A stretch of DNA of 64,000 nucleotides from Acanthochromis polyacanthus (Eukaryota > Chordata > Actinopteri > Pomacentridae). The notes beneath the pieces are model-generated. The model was not told where the DNA came from. It did not search any database and worked only from the letters and a program-made list of their open reading frames with translations. The DNA is taken from the NCBI RefSeq assembly GCF_021347895.1, contig NC_067114.1, positions 29,268,373-29,332,372 on the forward strand, in the 5' to 3' direction. The translations under genes and the position numbers were made by a program. How positions within the stretch are numbered: the first letter of the stretch is position 1; each line of letters begins with the position of its first letter. Positions 55,905 to 64,000 of this stretch are shown piece after piece.

Positions 55905-56070
55905 CAGAAACATGTTTAATATTTCTTTTTTTTCCACCAAAAAATGTTCAAAAATTTCCCAAAAATGTTGAAAATGTGGACATCAGAAGTTTCACTGTTA
56001 AAACATATTTTTCTCCACATTTTCAGACTTTAAAACGGGTCGATTTTGACCCGCAGGACGACACGAGGCC

Positions 56071-56440
56071 CATTAAAGCATCACTCTGTTTCTAAGTGGC
56101 GGCTGGTGCCAGACGTTCGCAGTGTGAAGCCACAAAAATACATGTTTTTAGCATGATGTCAAACGCTGAAGCACTCTCAAATTCAGCACCAAGCTGTGAA
56201 CTGCTAAAACACTGAGCGTAGCTATAAATAGCCGTGTAACAGCTGGTACACAAACACGTATAGCTGGTAGGCTGTGCTGAAGCATCGGCGCTCAGCATGG
56301 GTCAGCAGCGTTGACGCCATATGCTCCTCCCAATTAGCGGCTTTAAATTGAACGTTATTACCGACAACAACCTGACACGTAGCAGTTCTGCTCGGAGCTG
56401 CTTCTCCTGCAGCTCGCAGGCTGCCGAGCGGAGCTGGAGT
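56071..56440. other. No gene recognised
   Basis: Moderate GC content, short frames only; possibly decayed LINE sequence upstream of the next relic. Confidence 0.35.
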
Positions 56441-56725
56441 CGGGGCAGCATGTGCGGAGAGTTGCCCCCTGTGGGAAATCTACAGCAACCTATCAGAGCG
56501 GCTGCTGGTCACAGAAATCCCACCTGAATAACAGTGGAATTGGGGAAAGTGCTTTTAGTTTTTCTGCTGCACACACCTGGAACATATTGCAGCAAACATG
56601 GAAGCTTGCAGCAGCTTTATCTGCAGGCGGTTTAAAAACGTGATGACAGACCACATGGCTTTGAATGTAACTGGGTTTGAATCGGTTATTCACAACAATG
56701 TCCACTTTTTGCCTTAAAATGGGTT
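56441..56725 (+). pseudogene. LINE ORF2 C-terminal relic (L2-like)
   Basis: The plus strand reads NNSGIGESAFSFSAAHTWNI then LQQTWKLAAALSAGGLKT, and after a stop MTDHMALNVTGFESVI. This follows the pattern GxxAFxYxAPxxWNxLQxxLKLxxLxSLxxFKTLI near the C-terminus of fish LINE proteins. The preceding VGNLQQPIRAAAGH is likely decayed coding sequence. No tail or target duplication was seen. Confidence 0.6.
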
Positions 56726-56787
56726 TGCTGTTGCGTGTTTTCATGTGATTTGTTGCCTATTTATTCTGTTGATTGGATGCTCTACAT

Positions 56788-57595
56788 CAGGGGTGTCCAA
56801 CATGAGGCCCGTGGTCCAAAAGTGGTCCTCCAGAGGGTCCAATCCGGTCCTCAAAGTGTAAAAATTACAGAGAAGACATTAACTGCAGATTGTAAATTAG
56901 TAAAACTATAAATTTGAAATAATTTCTAGACCATGACAAGTTGTTTAGATCATAAAGTAAAATACTAGATTGTTGTTCATGTCTCATTTTTGTAATATTT
57001 TGTCTTCATTTTGTTGTTTTTATGTCTGACTTTTATAATTTTTTGTCTCATCTTTGTCATTTAGTGTTTTGCTTTACTCATCATTGTGTGTCGTTTTGTT
57101 TCATGTTTTTGTCATTTTTTGTCTCGTTTGTTCATTTTTTTGCCACTTTATAACTTTTTTGTCTCTTTTTCATTTTGTTTCATGTCATTTTTTTCATTTT
57201 GTTTTTCACTTTTGTCCTTTTGTGTCTTATTTTTCTAATATCATGTCTTGTTTTTTGTCTTTTTCTGTCTCGTTCTTGTCATTTTGTGTTTCCTTTTTCA
57301 AGTAAAATCCTATACCATCCAGTTCCACATAGCTGTGACTAAATGTTTCCTTTTAGACACTCTGATCTGGAAGTTGTAATGTGGAAATGACAAACTGAAG
57401 CATAATATTGTTAAAATTTAACAATCTCAAGAAATTTCAGTTTGTTCTTAAAGTTTTTTTACAAAGATAATTCCTTAAATGTGAACATTTTTGCACTAAA
57501 ATAAATGAAAAATGTGGAGTTGTGTTTATTTTGCTGTGATTCTACTGGACGGATGAATGCAAATGAACCAAATATAACTCAAAATACACTCATGA
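56788..57595 (+). mobile_element. hAT-type element with T-rich array, family A
   Basis: Starts CAGGGGTGTCCAACATGAGG (preceded by CTCTACAT), with the full 5' subterminal block, an array (about 56975-57300), and the 3' subterminal region (CACTCTGATCTGGAAGTTGT) matching the inverse of 18840-19020. The last 30 bp or so is decayed and the right TIR is not clear. Confidence 0.75.
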
Positions 57596-58533
57596 TGAAA
57601 TGCTGGGATGCCTACCAGACACCAATTTTTTCCATAACTAATTAATTTACCTCTAACGTGTCTAGTAGCCTTTCCTCTGTGGATAATTGGAAGCGGGTGG
57701 CGCCTCAGTCCCCGACATTAATACAGAAATCACTAAACTTAACCTTTAAGCACACTCATCAAATTGTCTGATTAAACTGGGCTTAAATGACCCAAAACTA
57801 CTTGAATATGTGACTTTTAAGACACTCAAAGGTCACAGGCTCAGCCCTCATACCGATTTGCTAATTTACAGTGAGGACCTTTACGGCTAAACGATGGAAA
57901 TGTTTCACAAAACGCAGCCTCGTAATGCGCCTCGTACCTGGCGAGAACCCTCATCCCGTCTCTGCCGCATTAAACCCGTAATGAATCCGTCGGAATCTTT
58001 AACTACGGCAAAACGCGTCGTGTCGGGGAGCACGTGCACGTCCGTCACTGCGGCCCGCGGCGGCCCGAGCTAAAGAAGAACAAATAGCGGCGGCGCCGTA
58101 ATCACCGCCGGCATTAGCTCTAACGTTGTTACCGCCGTGAGTAATTGCGAGAGATGTAGCAGGCGGCCATCAGGCGTGGAGAATGTGGATGTGTAATGAT
58201 ATCAGGAGATTATTGAGATTGAGTATCATAACTTCATTCGTCCCTCGGTCCTTTAGTCCCATCTAAAACTGCTCATATCTCCTCTGCTGCGTGGGAAGAA
58301 TGTAGTTTCCTACCCCTTCCTCCTCCTCCTCTACCCCCCTGATCTCGCTACTTCCCTTCCTCTTTTTTCCTTCTTTTCCTCATCTCTCGTGGCCCTGAGA
58401 GAGAGAGAGAGAACACGGGAGGCTCCGACAAAGAGATTGCATGAAGAAAGACCGAGAAAGAGATCGGCAAAAAATAGCGGAACTGCATGACAATGACAAA
58501 GAGAGAAAAATATATGGATACAAGCAGTGTGTA

Positions 58534-58534
<1 letters not shown>
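57596..58534. other. No coding gene; includes a CpG-rich island
   Basis: Apart from the CpG-rich part (57880-58170), only a purine-rich GAGAGA tract (58398-58412) and short frames are seen. Confidence 0.45.
57880..58170. promoter_or_regulatory. CpG-rich island, possible regulatory element
   Basis: This 290-bp stretch is much richer in CpG than anything around it (e.g. CTGCGGCCCGCGGCGGCCCG at about 58048-58067) and contains CACGTG and several TAAT cores. It does not resemble any repeat in the window. Kept CpGs suggest an unmethylated, perhaps regulatory, sequence. No exon or promoter can be pointed to. Confidence 0.4.

Positions 58535-58606
<72 letters not shown>
58535..58606. repeat. (TG)n microsatellite, 72 bp
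   Basis: About 36 uninterrupted TG units. Confidence 0.97.
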
Positions 58607-58608
<2 letters not shown>

Positions 58609-58977
58609 TGAAAGAGCAGGGCTCCTCTGATCACTAACTTGGTGTCCTACTTACTCACTCTGCAGCACACCCAAATAACAACCCTGAGCTGTGATATTAT
58701 ATACCCAAAGCATACACAGAAATAACCACTTACAACAACATTATTACATTCAGCACAGACACACGCCCCCAAACTTCACAACACACAAATAACACAGGAG
58801 GTGTGACATGTATATGAGCTGATTTTTCTTCTGCTGCAGCCTGTTTTTGCCTCGACATGTCCTCCCCCCCCCCATCTCCCAGCATCCTCTCTGTCAGGGA
58901 CGCCCAAATTCACTCTTATTTCCAGCTTCCGAAACACAGCGGTGCACAACAGGCCAAACACGCATGCCAGGGGTGTC
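58607..58977. other. No gene recognised
   Basis: Unique-looking sequence with a short C-run at about 58863-58873. Confidence 0.45.
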
Positions 58978-59590
58978 CAACATGAGGCCCACGGGCCAAA
59001 AGTGGTCCTCCAGAGGGTCCAATCCGGCCCTCAGTGTAAAAATTACAGAGAAGACATTAACTGCAGATTGTAAATTAGTAAAACTATAAATTTAAAATAA
59101 TTTCTAGACCATGACAAGTTGTTTAGATCAGGAAGTAAAATACTAGATTGTTCTTTTGTCGTTTTATTTCTCATTTTTGTAATATTTTGTCTCATTTTTA
59201 TTGTTTTTTTGTCTGATTTGTCATTTTGTGTCTCATTTTTGGAATATTTTGTCGAGTTTTTATTGTTTTTACTGTTTTCTTATTGCTTTCTATCGTTTTG
59301 TTTTTCATTTTTGTAATATTTTGTCAAGTTTTTGGTTTTTTGTCATTTGTCTCATCCTTTTGTCATTTTATTTCTCGTTTGTCGTTTTGTGTCTCATTGT
59401 TTTTGTTGTTTATTTGTCATTTGTGTCATCCTTTTGTCGTGTTTCTCATTTTTGTCGTTTTGCGTCTCATTTTTCAGTATTTTGTCATTTATCTCACTTT
59501 TTTGGCGTTTTGTTTCTCTTCTTTGTAATGTTTTGTCAAGTTTTTTGTTGTTTTTTGTCGTTTGTCTCATCTTTTTCTCGCATCTAAAAA
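58978..59590 (+). mobile_element. Family A hAT-type element, 3' truncated
   Basis: Starts CAGGGGTGTCCAACATGAGG and carries the subterminal block and a T-rich array (about 59155-59585). The array stops abruptly and no right end follows. Confidence 0.75.
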
Positions 59591-60960
59591 ATAGTTTTGA
59601 CCTGTCAGATAGACGTCCTTGTGTGTTAATATTTATGAAAGCTTTAACCACAATTTTTGCAAAAAAAACCCACACATATTTAATGTTAAATACTGTTGTG
59701 CTATTAATGGAAACACGCTGTAATATTTATAGTAAGTTACACATTACTTTACGTGGCATTTTCATGTAAATTTTCAAATTAATTTTTTTTTTTTTTTACC
59801 GTGCAGCCTCTAAATATTAATGCGCTGTTAGTTTTCATTCCACGGATTAAAAAGCACAGAGAAAAAGCTGTGATAATTGTGTCATGTGCAGAAGTTTGTC
59901 TCATTTTCGCTGGAAGACATTGTTTTAATATGCAGCAAAGTCGCAGGACGGCATCAATACTTTATGTTTGTAATTTCACAGTGAAAACAATGATTATACG
60001 AGAGAAGCACCGGAGCGCAATAACCAAATTTCCTCTGCAAATAAGACATTACAATATGACTAAATAAGCAGCTTGCTCCCTGTAAAAGATGACTCCACAT
60101 GCTAATAACACTGTAGATGTGATGCTCCAGCGTCGTGTGCTCTGATGCATTTCTCTCTCATTTCTTTCCACTGGTATAATTTACTCCACACATCTGTAAT
60201 TACTCGTTTAACTCGTTGTCCTACACGTGCAAAAAGCAGAAGCGCTAATTATAACTCTCTGTTGTCAGTCGTGTGACTCGGATCTTGCAGGTCGAAGACG
60301 CCTGTCAACAGTTTAGCGGCAAAATTGGACCGAGTGTGGAGAGAGACGCTGAAGGAACGAATGTGTCTCCCCTTCATAGCTCACACAAACACAAATATGA
60401 ATCAAACACATCAGTGCACTTTGAAAATGGGACAACAACAGAAGAAAAGTGTCTGCCAACACTTAGAGCGACGATTTCTGTGACTCCAGGCAGACGAATC
60501 TAAAGGAGGAGGCGACGAACACGATACGACAGCAGCTGAGGTGTGCTGATAAGTGCTCAGATTCAGAAAGCAGCAACACGGCTAAATAATAATAATACTT
60601 GGCTGCAAATTAAAGTTGACTGAAGTGCCTCAACAGAACGTCTCTGAATGCTGCCTGATGCTGATACACCCAAATGTCTGCTATTATCATCTGACATGTT
60701 TTTATGAGAACTGACATGAATACTGGGCTACAACTGCAGATGGATTCATTTTAAAGGCACCATTTTGCTGATGTACTTTCTGTATTTTGCAGCCGATGTA
60801 ATCAGCAGAGTGCATTGTAATTTATGAACATACATCTGTTGTAGGGAAAATCTGCACCGAAGAAAAAACATTATTTAAAGCCATCAATTAAATGTTGTGC
60901 ACTAAACCCTGTATAGACAAAAATTTGCAAAAAGTAGTTAAAAAATAATGATTATAATAA
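59591..60960. other. No gene recognised
   Basis: Unique-looking sequence. Homeodomain-like TAAT text is frequent around 60170-60260, which is only suggestive. Confidence 0.45.
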
Positions 60961-61441
60961 TGGATAGATAGATGGCTTGATATATAGATGGATGGATGGA
61001 TGGATGGATGGATGGATGGATGGATGGATGGATGGATGGATGGATGGATGGATGGATGGATGGATGGATGGATGGATGGATGGATGGATGGCTGGATAGA
61101 TGGATAGATGGATAGATAGATGGATAGATGGACAGATAGATGGACAGACGGACAGATGGATAGATGGCTGGATAGATGGATAGATAGATGGATAGATAGA
61201 TGGATAGATAGATGGATAGATAGATGGACAGACGGACAGATGGCTAGATAGATGGCTGGATAGATGGATAGATAGATGGATAGATAGATGGATAGATAGA
61301 TGGACAGACGGACAGATGGCTAGATAGATGGCTGGATAGATGGATAGATATATGGATAGATAGATGGATAGATAGATGGATAGATGGACAGATAGATGGA
61401 CAGACGGACAGATGGATAGATAGATGGCTAGATGGATAGAT
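60961..61441. repeat. Compound GGAT/GATA tetranucleotide array
   Basis: Perfect (GGAT)n runs from about 60987 to 61091. It then becomes a mosaic of GATA, GATG, GACA and GACG units. Within the mosaic a block starting GACAGACGGACAGATGGCTA recurs at about 61226 and 61302, a 76-bp spacing. Long [10 protein letters not shown] frames on the minus strand are translations of the repeat. Confidence 0.95.
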
Positions 61442-62399
61442 CCCAAAATAGAAAAATAACAAAAAAAAGTATTTTTGCAACAGTGGGTTTTAAAGTGTTA
61501 AATTGCAATATATTTCCCAGAACAAGTATTAAGATCGCTTAAAAGGAACAACTGGATCTTTAAATTAGATTAAAACTACTTAAATATCTCTTACTGCTGA
61601 TTTGTTTGGGTTTTTTGGCATATTTATATGAACACAGAGTGAATTTTAAACCGATCTGTGGCATTTTCTTCACCAGAGACTGTTTAGATTCCACTAAATC
61701 CATCTTTTTAAATGCTGGATTCAAACAGCCGATAAGATTCTTGCCAAAGTTTATTTACAGTTCTGCTGCAAGCTTTCATTGGTCGTTGAGGATTTGGTCT
61801 CTTCTGCTCCGACTCTATAATCTGATCAGACAAACATATTGCGTAGTTTGAAACCAGCACTCTGGACCAGATTGCGTTGGAAGCTGCCGACGTAAAACTT
61901 GCATTATTCAGGACCAACGACTCGACGTACTTCAAGCCAATTAGAAAAATAAAACATACTAAGTTGACTTCACAGCATCTTTACTCCTGGTTGGTGGTAT
62001 CGGAGCGTATAGCTGCCTATGATCTGGTCCTACTGAAGCTCTACCATCGCTGGAGGCTTCCTGCTTTAGAGCCGCTTGCTTATGTCAGAGAGAAGACGGT
62101 CTCCAGAAATTCATTTCAGCTATTCCTGACGTCAGTGTTCGTCCTCTGGAAGGCTGCATAAAAGCTCTGGAGCTGCTGAACAACCAGCTCTCTTTCATGC
62201 GTCATCTCACTATAGCTGCGATTCAAACTCCAGCTACAGACGCCACTCTCAGAGGAGCGCTGGGTGGGAGGTGGGCTCATGCTAAGACCACTATTTCATG
62301 CAGAACACTTCAGGTTTTGCAGAATTTTTAGCTCAACGTACTGCTGTGAAGGCAGCATCAGACAGCTCCTATTATTGCCCCGCTGTTACTAAATCAGCA
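61442..62399. other. No gene recognised; moderate-GC stretch
   Basis: 61870-62330 is more GC-balanced, and a plus-strand frame of 94 codons (61877-62161) includes RIAAYDLVLLKLYHRW. It could be a decayed retroelement, but I recognise no family. Confidence 0.35.
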
Positions 62400-63795
62400 T
62401 TAACCCTCCTGTTGTCTTCATTTACGGGCACCAAAAAAAATAGCTCCCTTGTCTGAAAAAATCTAAGAACTCAGCAAAATATTCCCCAAATTTGTGAAAA
62501 GTTTCCCTTAAAAGTTTTTTCATTAAATTCTTGCAAATATTTTTAAAAAATAGGTGAAAATCTTCAAAAAAAATCCTAAAAATATGTAAAGGGATTACAT
62601 ATAAATCAGTAAAACTTTCAATATTTTAAGAACATTCAGAAAAAAATCAACCAAAATCCAGCAAATTATTAACGTTCTTAAAGAAAAATTTTGTTTTTTA
62701 GCATTTCTTTTTTTTTGCACGGCAAAATGTTAAAAAAATTCCCAAAACTGTTGAAAATGTAGAAGTTTTCACTGTTAAAACATTTTTTTCCACATTTTCA
62801 AACTTTAAAAGAGTTCAATTTACCCGCAATTTAGGTTTTCGTTAACCAAAAAAATATTGTTTCTTTGTCTGAAAAAAATCCCCCCAAAAATTCCCCAATT
62901 TCTAAAAACTTGCAAAACCTTCAGGAAGAAAATTCTAAAAATTCCCTAAAAATTTCCCGTAAAACTTTTATTTAAAAAAAAATTCCCAAAATTTTAAAAG
63001 AAAGTTCTTGTAAATATTTTCAAAAAATAAGTAAAAATCTTCCAAAAAATCCTAAAAATATTTAAAGTGATTACAGATATATCAGTAAAACTTCTAATTT
63101 TTTCTTTAAGAACATTCACCAACAAATCAACCAGAGTCCGGCAAATTTTATTACGAATGTTCCTAAAGAAACATTTTTTTAGCATTTCTTTTTTGCAACA
63201 AAAATTGTTCAAAAGTTTCCCAAAAATGTTGAAAATGTAAAAGTTTCCCCTGTGAAAACATTTTTTTCCACATTTTCAAACAAGTCAATTTACCCGCAAT
63301 TTAGGTCTTCGTTAACCAAAAAAAATATTGTTTCTTTGTCTGAAAAAAATCCCCCCCAAAAATTCCCCAAAATTCTGAAAACTTGCAAAACGTTCAGGAA
63401 GAAAATTCCCTAAAAATTTCGCTTAGAAGTTTTATTTTAAAAAATTCCCCAAATTTGACAAGAAAGTTCTTGTAAATATTTTCAAAAAATGAGTAAAAAT
63501 CTCCCAAAAAAATCCTAAAAATATGTAAAGTGATTCCAGAAGCATCAGTAAAACTTCTAATATTTTCTTTAAGAACATTCACAAAAAAAATCAACCAAAG
63601 TCCAGCAATTTTTTTCCAAACGTTTCTAAAGAAACATTTTTTTTAGCAGTTCTTTTTTTGCAACAAAAACTGTTCAAAAGTTTCCCAAAAATGTTGAAAA
63701 TGTAGAAGTTTTCACTGTGAAAACACATATTTTTTCACAATTTCAAACTTTAAAATGGGTCAATTTGACCTGCAGGACGACCTGCAGGTTAAGGA
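62400..63795 (-). mobile_element. Three tandem TTAA-type elements, family D
   Basis: The first copy starts at an exact TTAA (62400-62403) followed by CCCTCCTGTTGTC. Copies then follow head to tail at about 62400-62840, 62841-63315 and 63316-63795. Each starts at a GTTAACC or TTAACC with AAAAATATTGTTTC soon after, and each ends in a CAATTTxACC region. The last ends CGACCTGCAGGTTAA. The central palindrome is partly lost in all three. Confidence 0.75.
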
Positions 63796-64000
63796 GGCTT
63801 CAGGCTGGACTTCGACTAGAAGTGAGAAATAAACATGTTGCTCAACAGCACTGTGAGGATTTGTTTGGAGATGAGAAGCAGGCAATGTCAAGTGAAGAGA
63901 TTCTAGCAAGCAGCCTTGACAGAACAAGTCCTATAAAGATGATTTCTTCGCCGCCATTAGATACCTGAAACCTTCAACGTAACCCAAACTGCAAAACGTT
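63796..64000. other. Unassigned sequence at window end
   Basis: A plus-strand frame running to 63968 reads EDLFGDEKQAMSSEEILASS. It is not low-complexity, but I cannot assign it, and the window ends soon after. Confidence 0.3.

Larger units (their letters stand above)
55480..56070 (-). mobile_element. TTAA-type element, family D copy 4, ends decayed
   Basis: The interior matches 49538-50139, including GTCGTCCTCATTTACAGGCA at the left and GACCCGCAGGACGACACGAG at the right, but neither end keeps a TTAA in place. It has a (TA)n run at 55747-55797 and a long palindrome at 55825-55904. Confidence 0.75.

Noticed and set aside
60952..61480. 164-codon [10 protein letters not shown] frame
   Set aside because: Direct translation of GATA/GGAT tetranucleotide repeats.

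Overview
The window looks like teleost fish nuclear DNA, probably a percomorph-type genome. It is AT-rich, full of microsatellites, and packed with repeat families typical of ray-finned fishes: L2/Rex1-like, RTE/R4-like and L1/Tx1-like LINEs, hAT elements and their short derivatives, Tc1/mariner relics, a Harbinger relic, TTAA-flanked elements, and a solo LTR. I found no host exon that I can defend, and no tRNA, rRNA, CRISPR array or bacterial-type gene. Every open frame with a recognisable protein belongs to a transposable element, and nearly all are truncated or frameshifted. The window is best read as intergenic or intronic repeat-rich sequence.

Layout. 1-1.6 kb: a minus-strand LINE reverse-transcriptase relic split by a plus-strand L2/Rex1-like LINE tail, which itself holds a small inverted-repeat element. 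3.4-3.7 kb: a dispersed repeat and a Tc1-like end. 5.7-10 kb: a microsatellite, a MITE with TIR CCCCCGCCGT, two diverged copies of a 0.6-0.7 kb repeat, and a MITE with arms of about 100 bp carrying a LINE 3' hairpin tail. 12.1-13.3 kb: the first T-rich array. 16.3-17.5 kb: a 34-bp minisatellite of about 37 copies. 18.8-25 kb: a hAT-type element containing an array, a (TG)n run, a hAT element, an L1 5' end with partial ORF1, and the first TTAA element. 27.4-34.8 kb: several T-rich arrays. 34.9-41.2 kb: relics of hAT, mariner-like and Tc1 transposases and a very young hAT MITE with a perfect 8-bp target duplication. 42-43.7 kb: a second hAT copy and a LINE tail. 44.6-49.2 kb: an A-rich array, a 1-kb GC-rich 9-bp minisatellite, and a solo LTR with a Harbinger element inside it. 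49.5-56.7 kb: TTAA elements, one of which can be compared with its own unoccupied site nearby, plus a Tc1-like deletion derivative and LINE tails. 56.8-61.4 kb: two more array-bearing hAT elements, a CpG-rich island and a compound tetranucleotide array. 62.4-63.8 kb: three tandem copies of the TTAA element.

The most informative observations concern how repeats build on each other. T-rich minisatellites grow inside transposons; one TTAA family shows several stages of (AT)n growth from a single internal seed; and four repeat families carry close matches to the CTCF core motif. No new protein system was found. Superfamily names rest on TIRs, target duplications and short protein motifs read by eye, without any database search.
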